Of a DNA stretch of 64,000 nt, positions 1 to 9,692 are shown one piece after another (the stretch's first letter is position 1; each line of letters opens with the position of its first letter). Under the pieces are notes generated by a model. That model did not search any database, was not told the DNA's origin, and saw nothing but the letters and a program-made list of their open reading frames with translations. The translations under genes were made by a program, and so were the position numbers. This DNA comes from Agrobacterium tumefaciens (GTDB taxonomy: Bacteria > Pseudomonadota > Alphaproteobacteria > Rhizobiales > Rhizobiaceae): contig CP048472.1 of assembly GCA_025559845.1 (NCBI GenBank), positions 62,001 to 126,000 on the forward strand, given 5' to 3'.

Positions 1-191
1 ACAAAGTCCGGTTCAACGAACATGCTGTGATGTTTGCCGATAATTTCGGATAGCTCGTAGCCGAGCGCCCGGCAGAAATTGTCGTTGGCGGTGAGTATCC
101 TTCCGGTCAGATCGAATTCGATCATGGCTTGAGATTTAGAGAGGGCGGCAAGTACCGCGCATGCATTGGCACCACGATTGAGAATATTCAC
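1..191 (-). CDS. mcpA: Methyl-accepting chemotaxis protein, N-terminal PAS part (partial)
   Basis: The gene runs off the left edge; only the first 63 or so codons are visible. The likely start is GTG at 191, with a GGGAGG ribosome site 6 nt upstream. The visible protein reads like a PAS domain (AMIEFDLTGRILTANDNFC, then RALGYELSEIIGKHHSMFV), the fold found at the front of many rhizobial chemoreceptors. In nopaline-type arc operons an mcpA gene lies downstream of traR, and the order here (splA, traR, small ORF, this gene) agrees. The receptor would probably steer cells toward opine or plant signals. The signalling domain is outside the window, so the name rests on context and the PAS match. 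Confidence 0.6.
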   Translation of the reverse strand, partial: MNILNRGANACAVLAALSKSQAMIEFDLTGRILTANDNFCRALGYELSEIIGKHHSMFVEPDF

Positions 192-293
192 TAGGCGACC
201 TCCCAAGGATACTTACCGGACCGAAGGTCGCGGCAGAGCGCGAATAGTTGCATACGATGTTTAATCTTCATTTAAACATGGAACTGGCATCCA

Positions 294-620
294 TCAATTA
301 TGCCCGCTTAAAGCGCTCGAAGAGAAGGAGGAGATTGTATCAACAATCATGTGCCGCTCGATAAGCGCTTCCATGTTGCGATTGAGCAAAGACAGCAGCA
401 GGTGTTTTGTGACGGCCCGGGTCTCGATTTTTTCGAGATAGAGCGGACGCCACGTGAGGTCGAGATCCTGGCTTAGGTCTTCGTGCAACTTGACTATCTC
501 CTGCCGGGCCGCTTCCAGGCTATCGAAAAACTGAACGGTGGTGTGCCCGTGCAGCCAGTGCGCCTGATCATCGGCAGTCGCCTGAGAATAGATGTAGAAC
601 GTATAGGAAGTTACTGACAT
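294..620 (-). CDS. Small hypothetical protein between traR and mcpA
   Basis: A 108-residue protein starting MSVTSYTFYIYSQATADDQ. An ATG directly in front (623) is possible, but the GAGAGG ribosome site fits the second ATG better. It has no signal peptide or membrane segment and contains a charged helical middle (AARQEIVKLHEDLSQDLDL). It does not resemble TraM, the usual TraR antagonist. It lies in line with traR, 29 bp after its stop, so it is probably co-transcribed and opine-inducible. Function unknown. Confidence 0.6.
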   Translation of the reverse strand: MSVTSYTFYIYSQATADDQAHWLHGHTTVQFFDSLEAARQEIVKLHEDLSQDLDLTWRPLYLEKIETRAVTKHLLLSLLNRNMEALIERHMIVDTISSFSSSALSGHN

Positions 621-652
621 CATTCCTCTCCCCTGGTTTGTCTGTCACGTTT

Positions 653-1387
<735 letters not shown>

Positions 1388-1574
1388 CTACTCTAACGTT
1401 TGCTCCCAGCAGCCGACCGCCGGGCTGAATCTGCTTTCATCCTCTTTTACCCAGACAACTCAGGCTGAGCCGAAGCATTTTTCCACGAGGCATACATGCT
1501 CCAACGCTTCACGAATATCCGTACTATCCCCCTGTACATGCTATCGAGCCGGGGAAGCGGCACTTGCGTGCAGT

Positions 1575-3032
1575 TCACTCGACGATCTGCATCTCGCTCT
1601 GACCAGATGCGGCAATGCTCGCCTTGCGGTCGGCAAATGAGATCTTCAATTCAGCAAAAGCATCGCCGTGTTGCCATGAAAGCACCAACGCTCCGGCATC
1701 AGCAATGGTGGCCTTGAGCGCTCCACCGAAGGCGGGATGGGTGTTCCTGAAACGGATCAGATTTGAAAGGCGATGGAAGAGCGGGGTCTCAAGGGCCGTA
1801 CCGATTTCGTCGTTGCCGTAATAGTGCCGGTTAATGTCACGCCCCACGCCCGTTTTGGCGAGCAGGTCCATATCGTTTACGCCGCCCAATAAACCGACAT
1901 AATAGACTTGCGGAATTCCTGGAGCAAAAAACTGAATTGCCCGAGCGATGAGATAATCATTATCGTTGCGACCAAGCGCGTCATAGTAGGTGCAGTTTAC
2001 CTGATAAAGGTCCAGATTCGATGCAGCGGCCCCCGTCGCCTGGCGGCTCTGGCCATCCGATCGCCTATGGATCTCTTCCACAAGATTGTCGATCGCCTGG
2101 GGTTCGAGGAGGCCCGCCCGGCCGTCGCTACGGGCGCCGACATCTATAACGCCGATCCCGTCATGGGTGTCGAGAACGGTGATCGCGTTACGGGGGCTTA
2201 TTGCCAGCCACTTTGCCAGCGGCGTGGCGTCTCCCGTAAACAATGCATGCAAGATGAGCGGTGGTAGTGCGAAATCGTAGACCCGGTCGACCTTCTTCGC
2301 GATCTCGATTTGGTCACGATGATAACTATGAATCTCGACCAGAACCTCCATGCCGCGGTTGCGGGCCTTTCCAGCCACTTCTTCGAGGAATGCGTAGGTA
2401 TCGTCGATCATGAAGCAACTGCTGCCCGCTTTCTTGATCGCGTATCCCGCGGCGTCGAGGCGGATCGCCGTCACATTCGCCTCCGAAAAGCGATCGAGGA
2501 TCGTTTCGAGATAGGTTGTGCCTTTGGCGCTGTGGACATCGATGTCGATCTGCTCCGGTGTGAAGGTTGTCCAGAGCATCCGCTGAGTACCATCAGCCAG
2601 GGTCACCTTCGAAAACGGTAAACCGGGGCGCGGTCGATAGATCCTCAGAAGGTCTTCTTCGGTGGCGCCATCGGGAAATACCTTTTCGAACGTCATGAAC
2701 ATGTCGGCAAATTCGGACGCCGAACCCTTGGCAATGAAGTCCGTGAATGCGCCGGATTGCGATGAGACATGGTTGACGATAAGATCGGCCATGATTTCCA
2801 CGGATCCCGACAAAGCCCGCACATCCTCCCAGTCGCCGAGGCGCGGATCGACGATCGTGTGATCTGTTGGATCGAATCCGGCATCAGCGCCATCGATCGG
2901 ATTGAAGAAAGGCAAGACATGGACGCCGCCGAACAGGCCAGCGAACTTGCCATCGACCAGTTCCTTCAATTGCCTGAAACCACCTCTGGTCAGGCGGTCA
3001 ACATAGGTGATAAACTGCACTTTGTTTTGCAT
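1575..3032 (-). CDS. splA: Sucrose phosphorylase (arc operon SplA-like)
   Basis: A GH13 sucrose phosphorylase of 485 residues: sucrose plus phosphate gives glucose-1-phosphate and fructose. The start MQNKVQFITYVDRL is typical of the family; a GTG 51 bp upstream is possible but less likely. The catalytic triad is visible: nucleophile D193 (AIRLDAAGY), acid/base E233 (LVEIHSYHRD) and D291 (VLDTHDGIG), also with PFFNPIDGADAGFDP near the N terminus. It sits between a phosphate-transporter-like gene and traR. It would consume sucrose released from an agrocinopine, which suits a sucrose-containing agrocinopine (C/D type). That substrate assignment is inference. Confidence 0.88.
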   Translation of the reverse strand: MQNKVQFITYVDRLTRGGFRQLKELVDGKFAGLFGGVHVLPFFNPIDGADAGFDPTDHTIVDPRLGDWEDVRALSGSVEIMADLIVNHVSSQSGAFTDFIAKGSASEFADMFMTFEKVFPDGATEEDLLRIYRPRPGLPFSKVTLADGTQRMLWTTFTPEQIDIDVHSAKGTTYLETILDRFSEANVTAIRLDAAGYAIKKAGSSCFMIDDTYAFLEEVAGKARNRGMEVLVEIHSYHRDQIEIAKKVDRVYDFALPPLILHALFTGDATPLAKWLAISPRNAITVLDTHDGIGVIDVGARSDGRAGLLEPQAIDNLVEEIHRRSDGQSRQATGAAASNLDLYQVNCTYYDALGRNDNDYLIARAIQFFAPGIPQVYYVGLLGGVNDMDLLAKTGVGRDINRHYYGNDEIGTALETPLFHRLSNLIRFRNTHPAFGGALKATIADAGALVLSWQHGDAFAELKISFADRKASIAASGQSEMQIVE

Positions 3033-3083
3033 TTCAATTTCCAGTATGTGTCGTCTTACGAGGACGAGTTGATTTTCTTTCAC

Positions 3084-4736
3084 TCAGTCTGCAGAGCCGC
3101 CCGCGATGAGACGGCTCTCGCCCAGTAATCCTTGCTCGTCCATGATCGGGTGAGCAACCGAGACGATATGCGCGTTGATCCGCTTGAGATCACGCAAGAT
3201 GTCGAGGTGAAGCGAGCTGGTTTGAAGGCTGTCGGTGCGCCCGTCGCGCAGACGTTCCAGGTGGCGCTCGGAAGACTGTTTTTCCATGTGCCGGACTTCG
3301 ACTTTCCGCTCCATGAGCTGACGCGCGAGATTGATGTCCCGGGTGATAAGGATTGTTTGTGCGATCCGGAGATTATCGACGGTGAGCTGGAAGAGTTGTG
3401 TTAGTTCGGAGAAGCCGTCATCAGAGAATTTCAAACCGTGGGCGATCTTCTTCGTGACCTCGGGCAGCAGACCTTTCTCGACAATATCCCCGATATGTTC
3501 GAGGTTGATGGCGTAGTCGATGATGACGATCGAGCGTCGGCCTTCGTCTTCCGACAGTCCAGTACGGCCGAGTTTCGATAAGTAGACCTTGACCTCCTGC
3601 TGTAACCGGTCGACCTGGCGCTCAAGCTGCGCAATATCCTTCAATCTCGCGGCGTTGTTCTGCTGGAACGCGTCCGACACTCTCAAGAGCATTCTTTCGA
3701 TCAGGTCTCCAACGCCAAGCACTTCGCGTGCAGCACTCGTCAGTGCTACGACTGGTGTTGATAGCTCATCCGGATCGAGGAATTTCGGTGTGTTGTCAGC
3801 CTGTTCGGACGCGGGGATGAGGACCCCCATCCACCGTGCAAGAAGGCGGGAAAACGGCATGGCCAGGAGAGCCAGGCCGATATTTAACGCGAGATGCGCG
3901 TCCACGGGAAGTTTGGACGCTGGGACCGGCAACATCGAAAGCCAGCTGGCCAAAATATCGGCCACTGGCAGGATCAGCAGACAGCCGATTGCCCGGACAA
4001 TCAGATTGCCTAGTGTGACCCGCCTGGCCGCCGCCGATGCTGATAACGACGCGATCACCGGAGGTATTGCGCCACCGAAATTGGCTCCAAGAACCAGCGC
4101 TACGACAAGCCCGCCAGAGAGGATTCCGGTGGAGGTCAACGACAAAATCAGAACGACCGCGGCCAAGCTTGAAGATGAAGCGAATGCGATGGCCGCGGAA
4201 AAGATCATCGCGACCGGCCAGGCGTTTTCAAGCAGGCCGATAAACGCTGCGAGCGCCGGCGAACGGCGAAGCGGCTCGGTCGCGTTGCTGAGTAGGTGTA
4301 GTGACAGCAGCATCAGCGCGATACCGAGCAACGCTGTTCCGGCGCCCTGCCTGGAGGTCGAACCGCCTCGATAGAGAATGATGCCGACGAAGAGTAGGGC
4401 AGGGGACACCCATTCGATGCCCGTTGCGACGATCCAGGCGGTGACCGCCGTTCCGACATTGGCCCCGAGGAGGACGACCTGCGCCATGCGAGGCTTGATA
4501 AGCTCTCGTTCCACAAACGAGGAGACCATCAGCGCCGTCGCTGTAGAACTCTGAAGCGCGACTGTGGCGACGAACCCTGATAGAAACGACCGGGCGCTGC
4601 TTTTCGTGCCGGAGGCGAGGCCCGTTCGCAATCTGGCCCCAAGCGCACGGGAGGCTCCGTCCTTCACCTGGGCCAGGCCGAACAGCAGCAACGCGACGGC
4701 GCCGCAGAGATTTATGAGAACGATTGTCGATTCCAA
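3084..4736 (-). CDS. Na/Pi-cotransporter (NptA/PNaS) family protein with PhoU-like tail
   Basis: A 550-residue membrane protein starting at TTG (4736) behind GAGAGG. The first 310 residues hold the two inverted Na/Pi-cotransporter repeats, with the family QSS signatures (ATVALQSSTATALMVSSF, and IAFASSSSLAAVVLILS) and a GANFGGAIPPVIASL motif. The last 220 residues are a soluble PhoU-like helical domain (YAINLEHIGDIVEKGLLPEV). Such proteins move phosphate across the inner membrane. It is the first gene of the splA-traR operon. Agrocinopines are sugar phosphodiesters, so a phosphate carrier next to their catabolic genes makes sense for exporting or balancing released phosphate (inference). Confidence 0.82.
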   Translation of the reverse strand: MESTIVLINLCGAVALLLFGLAQVKDGASRALGARLRTGLASGTKSSARSFLSGFVATVALQSSTATALMVSSFVERELIKPRMAQVVLLGANVGTAVTAWIVATGIEWVSPALLFVGIILYRGGSTSRQGAGTALLGIALMLLSLHLLSNATEPLRRSPALAAFIGLLENAWPVAMIFSAAIAFASSSSLAAVVLILSLTSTGILSGGLVVALVLGANFGGAIPPVIASLSASAAARRVTLGNLIVRAIGCLLILPVADILASWLSMLPVPASKLPVDAHLALNIGLALLAMPFSRLLARWMGVLIPASEQADNTPKFLDPDELSTPVVALTSAAREVLGVGDLIERMLLRVSDAFQQNNAARLKDIAQLERQVDRLQQEVKVYLSKLGRTGLSEDEGRRSIVIIDYAINLEHIGDIVEKGLLPEVTKKIAHGLKFSDDGFSELTQLFQLTVDNLRIAQTILITRDINLARQLMERKVEVRHMEKQSSERHLERLRDGRTDSLQTSSLHLDILRDLKRINAHIVSVAHPIMDEQGLLGESRLIAGGSAD

Positions 4737-5277
4737 GTCGCGCCTCTCGCTAATTCTGTTGGAAGTAAGCCTTGATCAGCCAAGCGGCTGCTCGCAACAG
4801 AGATCGGCCAGACGGGTGCCGTCTTGATTTGTCTCGAGAGGGAAGCGGTTCTCGTCGCAGACCTTGTCCAGCTTGCGATTGATGAGGGTGCCGGTGGGCG
4901 AGCAGGGAGGAGGGCTGCCCACCGGCATCTTGCCCGCGCCGTATCGCAGGCAAGATGAATTCCAACTGGTTTCGTATTGTTGTCGTGCGGAGTAGCGCTG
5001 ATCCGCGCCGGTTTTGTTGACGGCAGTTCGACATCGAATGAGTCATCACTCCTCCTAGAAGCTTACGATCTTGGTGCGGTGCGAAAGTGAGCGATTTCGA
5101 TCACACTAACAAAGGCTTCCGCTTAGCTACCCGAAGCTTCTTGATCCCCAACAATGCGTAATCGCTTGTAATGTATTGTTGCGCTGCAACAAAACTGTCA
5201 CCAAACTTTCATTTGACGAAGAACGATTACGCTCATAGTGTGAGCGATATAGACCATTTCTTGTTGGAAGGGAAGCG
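4737..5277. other. Divergent intergenic region between the arc-like and acc-like operons
   Basis: This gap holds both operon promoters. I found no convincing gene. An ORF on the minus strand from about 5046 to 4750 has a good AGGAGG site but a product with no domain-like features, and stretches of other frames look equally protein-like, so it may be a decayed gene or leader. The right part (5150-5235) holds inverted repeats listed separately. Confidence 0.5.
5156..5232. promoter_or_regulatory. Candidate operator: nested inverted repeats before accR
   Basis: A perfect 9-bp inverted pair GCGTAATCG (5156-5164) and CGATTACGC (5224-5232) encloses a second palindrome, TTGTTGC-GCT-GCAACAA, at 5176-5192. 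The block lies 46 bp before the repressor gene, between two divergent operons. That is where a DeoR-family regulator such as AccR would bind. The assignment is positional. Confidence 0.45.
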
Positions 5278-6054
5278 TTGGTGTTCAACTCGACTCAGGA
5301 CCGCCAGGCGAAAATCGTTGAGCTTTTGCGCGATGAGCAGTTTTTGGCTATCGGCAGATTGACGGAGCACTTCCAGATTTCGGTGGCCACTGCGAGGCGC
5401 GACTTGAGCGAACTCCACGAGGCCGGACTCTTGCGTCGAACTCACGGCGGTGCGGTCAGCGTCACGCAGGTTACACAGGACAAGCCGAACGCTGCCCGCG
5501 CCGTCTGGAATCGGGCGGAGAAGGCGGCCATAGCCGGAGTCGTTGCCGGTATGATCGTCGAGGGTGACACGGTTCTTCTGGACGCCGGTACAACTGCGCT
5601 GGAAGTTGCCAAGAAGCTCGCTGACCGCAGAAACCTCACCTTCATCTCGAATGGTCTCGACATTGTCGAGGAATTGACGAGAGGGGAGGGCAAAAGCATC
5701 TATTCGGTCGGGGGCGAGTATACCGAAACGAACCGCTCCTTCCGCGGCCCTTTGGCGGAGCAGTTTATCCGCCAGTTCAATGTCGACAAACTCATTCTCA
5801 ACGCGGCGTCGATCGATGTTGATCGCGGATTGATCTGTACGTCGTCGCCCGTGAACGCGAGTGTCGCTCGCGCCATGATCGAAGTTTCGAGCCGCGTGAT
5901 CGTCGTCGCGGATCATTCGAAATTCACAAAATCGAGCCTCTCGGTGACGGCCAGGATCGAGGATGTCGGCGTGATCGTCACCGACTCTGGAACCCGAACC
6001 ATCATTGAGACAATACCGGAAAAGCTGCGGAAGAAGTTCGTTGTTGCGAACTAG
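5278..6054 (+). CDS. accR: AccR-like DeoR-family transcriptional repressor
   Basis: A 258-residue DeoR-family regulator. The N-terminal winged helix-turn-helix is plain (NSTQDRQAKIVELLRDEQF, then HFQISVATARRDLSELHEAG), followed by the sugar-phosphate-binding DeoRC domain with VLLDAGTTALEVAKKL and FISNGLDIVEEL. Start is TTG 5278 or GTG 5281, both behind GGAAGG. AccR of nopaline plasmids belongs to this family and represses both the acc operon and the traR-containing arc operon until agrocinopine is present. The position, divergent from the splA-traR operon and in front of the ABC importer, matches. Call rests on family plus context. Confidence 0.85.
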   Translation: MVFNSTQDRQAKIVELLRDEQFLAIGRLTEHFQISVATARRDLSELHEAGLLRRTHGGAVSVTQVTQDKPNAARAVWNRAEKAAIAGVVAGMIVEGDTVLLDAGTTALEVAKKLADRRNLTFISNGLDIVEELTRGEGKSIYSVGGEYTETNRSFRGPLAEQFIRQFNVDKLILNAASIDVDRGLICTSSPVNASVARAMIEVSSRVIVVADHSKFTKSSLSVTARIEDVGVIVTDSGTRTIIETIPEKLRKKFVVAN

Positions 6055-6111
6055 GTTCGACGGCCGCGCGCGAATTAAAGCCTCATTCAACAGAGCTGGG
6101 AGGAAAACCAC

Positions 6112-7677
6112 ATGCTTAAGACCAATCGCAGGAATTTTATGATGGGCACCGCGGCGATAGCGGTCGCTTCAACTGCCGGTGCGAAGTTCACCTTCGCGCA
6201 AGAACGCCGGGCGCTTCGCCTGGGTGTGAACGGATTGCCGAACTCGCTGGAGCCGGTCAATGCAATCAGCAATGTCGGCCCGCGTATCGTCAACCAGATA
6301 TTCGACACGCTGATAGCGCGCGATTTTTTCGCGAAGGGAGCTCCCGGCAATGCCATCGACCTCGTTCCGGCACTTGCCGAGAGCTGGGAGCGCATCGATG
6401 AGAAATCGGTTCGCTTCAAGCTGCGGCAGAAGGTCATGTTCCACGATGGTGTTGAACTGACCGCGGACGATGTCGCATACACCTTTTCTTCCGAACGCCT
6501 TTGGGGTCCCGAAGCGATCAAGAAAATCCCGCTTGGGAAATCCTATTCGCTTGATTTCGATGAGCCCGTGGTCGAGGACAAATACACAGTCACACTTCGC
6601 ACAAAGACCCCGAGCTATCTCATCGAGACCTTCGTCGCATCCTGGATGAGCCGCATTGTTCCCAAAGAATACTACAAGAAACTGGGAGCAGTAGATTTCG
6701 GTAACAAGCCCGTTGGAACAGGCCCGTACAAGTTCGTGGAATTTGTTGCCGGCGACCGTGTGGTGCTGGAAGCCAACGACGCCTACTGGGGTCCAAAGCC
6801 GACTGCATCGAAGATCACCTACCAGATCGTCGCAGAGCCAGCCACACGCGTCGCGGGTCTGATCAGCGGTGAATACGATATCATCACTACCCTGACGCCG
6901 GACGACATTCAGCTGATAAATAGCTATCCGGACCTCGAAACGCGCGGGACGCTCATCGAAAACTTCCACATGTTCACCTTCAATATGAACCAAGAAGTTT
7001 TCAAGGATAAGAAGCTTCGGCGCGCTCTTGCTCTGGCTGTCAACCGGCCAATCATGGTTGAAGCGCTCTGGAAGAAACAAGCATCTATCCCGGCCGGCTT
7101 CAATTTCCCGAACTATGGGGAAACCTTCGATCCAAAGCGTAAGGCCATGGAATATAATGTCGAGGAGGCCAAGCGTCTCGTCAAGGAGAGCGGCTACGAT
7201 GGAACGCCGATCACCTATCACACGATGGGCAACTATTATGCCAACGCCATGCCTGCGTTGATGATGATGATCGAAATGTGGAAGCAGATCGGTGTGAACG
7301 TGGTCATGAAAACCTACGCACCGGGTAGCTTCCCCCCGGACAACCAGACCTGGATGAGAAACTGGTCCAACGGCCAATGGATGACCGATGCCTACGCCAC
7401 GATCGTCCCCGAATTCGGGCCGAATGGTCAGGTTCAAAAGCGTTGGGGTTGGAAGGCGCCGGCCGAGTTCAACGAATTATGTCAGAAGGTCACGGTTCTG
7501 CCGAATGGCAAGGAGCGCTTCGACGCCTACAATCGCATGCGGGACATTTTCGAAGAGGAGGCGCCAGCCGTCATTCTCTATCAGCCGTATGACGTTTATG
7601 CCGCGCGCAAGGATGTCCACTGGAAGCCCGTGAGCTTCGAGATGATGGAATTCCGCAACAATCTCAGCTTCGGCTGA
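6112..7677 (+). CDS. accA: Agrocinopine ABC transporter, periplasmic binding protein (AccA-like)
   Basis: A family-5 (peptide/opine) solute-binding protein of 521 residues. The N terminus carries a twin-arginine-like signal, TNRRNFMMGTAAIAVAST, ending near AFAQ-type cleavage at FTFAQE. The SBP_bac_5 body is shown by LVPALAESWERIDEKSVRFK, VMFHDGVELTADDVAYTF and KKLRRALALAVNRPIMVEA. In pTiC58 AccA binds agrocinopines and also lets in agrocin 84. A GGGAGG site precedes the ATG. It opens the transport operon 57 bp after accR. The exact agrocinopine (A/B or C/D) cannot be read from sequence alone. Confidence 0.88.
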   Translation: MLKTNRRNFMMGTAAIAVASTAGAKFTFAQERRALRLGVNGLPNSLEPVNAISNVGPRIVNQIFDTLIARDFFAKGAPGNAIDLVPALAESWERIDEKSVRFKLRQKVMFHDGVELTADDVAYTFSSERLWGPEAIKKIPLGKSYSLDFDEPVVEDKYTVTLRTKTPSYLIETFVASWMSRIVPKEYYKKLGAVDFGNKPVGTGPYKFVEFVAGDRVVLEANDAYWGPKPTASKITYQIVAEPATRVAGLISGEYDIITTLTPDDIQLINSYPDLETRGTLIENFHMFTFNMNQEVFKDKKLRRALALAVNRPIMVEALWKKQASIPAGFNFPNYGETFDPKRKAMEYNVEEAKRLVKESGYDGTPITYHTMGNYYANAMPALMMMIEMWKQIGVNVVMKTYAPGSFPPDNQTWMRNWSNGQWMTDAYATIVPEFGPNGQVQKRWGWKAPAEFNELCQKVTVLPNGKERFDAYNRMRDIFEEEAPAVILYQPYDVYAARKDVHWKPVSFEMMEFRNNLSFG

Positions 7678-7737
7678 ACTCGTTAATCGAGAAGGCGGCG
7701 CGCGCGAGATGTGCGCGTCGCCCTGGAGGAGCCTAAG

Positions 7738-8676
7738 TTGTCAAATCTACTAACAGTTCGCGACCTGGTCGTTCAGGTGCCGGCGCGCGATATCACAATC
7801 ATCAACGGTGTCAGTTTTTCACTGGATGCAGGGCAGACGCTTGGACTCGTCGGGGAGTCGGGCTGCGGAAAGAGCATGACATGTTACGCAATAGCCAAGG
7901 CATTGCCGCGAGGGATTTCGCAGACGGGCGGAACTATTGAGCTGGACAGTGGACCAAAGGCTGATGGCAAGCCGGCTATTGCCATGATCTATCAGGACCC
8001 GACCAGCAGCCTCAATCCGGTTCATTCGATCGGTTATTATCTCGAGAGCAGCCTTTATCGCCATCAGGGTCTGGAGGGCAACGATGCACGGCTCGAGGCC
8101 ATGCGTCTTCTCGAACGTGTCGGTATCGACCGCGCCAAAAGTCGGCTGCGATCCTATCCTCATGAGTTCTCGGGCGGTATGAACCAGCGCGTCATGATTG
8201 CCCACGCGCTCGCTGCGAAGCCCAAGCTGATGATCGCCGACGAGCCCACGACAGCGCTCGATGTCACGACGCAGGCGCAGATCCTTCATCTTCTGGAGGA
8301 ACTCAGATCTGAAACAGGCATGGCGCTTTTGATCGTGTCGCACGATCTCGGCGTGATCGCCCGCCTCGCGGATCGTGCGGCGGTCATGTATTGCGGAAAG
8401 ATCGTCGAAACGGCGCCGGTTGCGGAATTGTTGGAGCGTGCAGCGCATCCTTACGCTCGCGCCCTGATCGGCTGCATGCCAACGATCGATGCGGACGACC
8501 TGGAGCCGCCAGTACCAATCCCGGGTTCTGTTCCTCTTCTCGATAACCTGCCTGCCGGATGTTATTATCACCCACGCTGTCCCCGCGCGAGCGAACAATG
8601 TTCCGTGAGCTTTCCCGGGCCTGTCAACGTCGGCGCGTTCCATGACGCGGCCTGTTACCATCCGGTGAGCCCATGA
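7738..8676 (+). CDS. accB: Agrocinopine ABC transporter ATPase (AccB-like)
   Basis: Oligopeptide-type ABC ATPase of about 312 residues. Walker A is GESGCGKS, the signature is [14 protein letters not shown] (an N where Q is usual) and Walker B is [12 protein letters not shown]. The C-terminal zinc-like cysteine segment of OppD-type ATPases is present ([15 protein letters not shown]). I chose TTG at 7738 because a GGAGGA site lies 7 nt upstream; GTG at 7711 would add nine unlikely residues. It overlaps accC by 4 bp (ATGA), showing translational coupling. With AccC it would power sugar-phosphate opine import. Confidence 0.87.
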   Translation: MSNLLTVRDLVVQVPARDITIINGVSFSLDAGQTLGLVGESGCGKSMTCYAIAKALPRGISQTGGTIELDSGPKADGKPAIAMIYQDPTSSLNPVHSIGYYLESSLYRHQGLEGNDARLEAMRLLERVGIDRAKSRLRSYPHEFSGGMNQRVMIAHALAAKPKLMIADEPTTALDVTTQAQILHLLEELRSETGMALLIVSHDLGVIARLADRAAVMYCGKIVETAPVAELLERAAHPYARALIGCMPTIDADDLEPPVPIPGSVPLLDNLPAGCYYHPRCPRASEQCSVSFPGPVNVGAFHDAACYHPVSP

Positions 8677-9692
8677 GTGCGCCTCTTCTTCAGGCCCGCG
8701 GGGTCACCAAGGTCTTTCGCCTGAAATCCGGGCTTTTCGTAAAGCCATCGGTACATGTGGCGGTTAATTCAATTGATCTCGAACTTGCGCCGCGTGAGCG
8801 GGTAGGTGTCGTCGGTGAATCTGGAAGCGGGAAATCGACACTCGGTAGACTTCTGCTCGGCTTGACCTCCACCACCGAGGGAGAGGTCTTGTTCGAAGGA
8901 CTCGCGCACACAGATCGTAGCGCGCGAGACTGGTCGACGTTCCGAAAGGAGACCTCCCTGGTTCAGCAAAACCCGCTGTCCGCCCTTAATCCACAAATGA
9001 CGATCGGCGAGCAAATCGCTGAAGCCGTCTGGGTTCACCGGGTTGCCAACCGCGCGGGCGCGCGTGATCGGGCGGCAACCATGCTGGACCGGGTCGGCCT
9101 CTCGAGCGCGATGATGAACCGCTATCCACATCAGATGTCGGGAGGGCAGCGACAAAGAGTTGTTATTGCCCGAGCTTTGATCCTCGACCCCAAATTGGTC
9201 GTATTCGATGAGGCGGTATCTGCGCTCGACGTCTCTGTGCAAGCCCAGGTCGTTGCGTTGCTTCGGCAGCTCTGGCAGGAGCTTGATCTGGCGTATGTGT
9301 TCATCACCCACGACCTGCGCATCGTTCGCCATCTCGTTGATCGTATTGTCGTGATGTATCTTGGCCGCGTCGTCGAAACCGGCGATATCAAATCTGTCTA
9401 TGCGTGGCCACGCCATCCCTATACCCGCGCATTGCTTGCCTCCGTCCCCACTATGGACCCGACGGTCCGCAATATTGAACCACCGATCAAGGGGGAACTC
9501 GACGCTGGCAAGGTAATGACTGGCTGTGCCTTCCGGTCACGCTGTCCTTTTGCAATCGAAAGATGTGCGAAAGAAACGCCGCTGCTTCGGCCTGCGGGCG
9601 GGCAACTGGCAGCGTGCCATAGAGCGGAAGAGTTTCCGAGATCTATAGTCGCGCAGACTGATCCGGCGCAGATGATGGAGGTGGCGCGATGA
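8673..9692 (+). CDS. accC: Agrocinopine ABC transporter ATPase (AccC-like)
   Basis: The second ATPase of the importer, 339 residues, OppF type. Walker A GESGSGKSTLGRLL, Q-loop SLVQQNPLSALNP, signature MSGGQRQRVVIARAL, Walker B LVVFDEAVSALD and the C-terminal CAFRSRCPFAIERC motif are all present. It starts inside the accB stop (ATGA) and its own stop overlaps the accD start the same way. This tight coupling suggests fixed subunit ratios. Confidence 0.88.
   Translation: MSAPLLQARGVTKVFRLKSGLFVKPSVHVAVNSIDLELAPRERVGVVGESGSGKSTLGRLLLGLTSTTEGEVLFEGLAHTDRSARDWSTFRKETSLVQQNPLSALNPQMTIGEQIAEAVWVHRVANRAGARDRAATMLDRVGLSSAMMNRYPHQMSGGQRQRVVIARALILDPKLVVFDEAVSALDVSVQAQVVALLRQLWQELDLAYVFITHDLRIVRHLVDRIVVMYLGRVVETGDIKSVYAWPRHPYTRALLASVPTMDPTVRNIEPPIKGELDAGKVMTGCAFRSRCPFAIERCAKETPLLRPAGGQLAACHRAEEFPRSIVAQTDPAQMMEVAR

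Noticed and set aside
294..620. TraM antiactivator
   Set aside because: Length is similar to TraM but the sequence does not resemble it.
4750..5046. Minus-strand ORF of 99 codons with an AGGAGG site
   Set aside because: The product lacks protein-like character and other frames of the same stretch look as good; it overlaps the shared promoter region. Kept only as a note.
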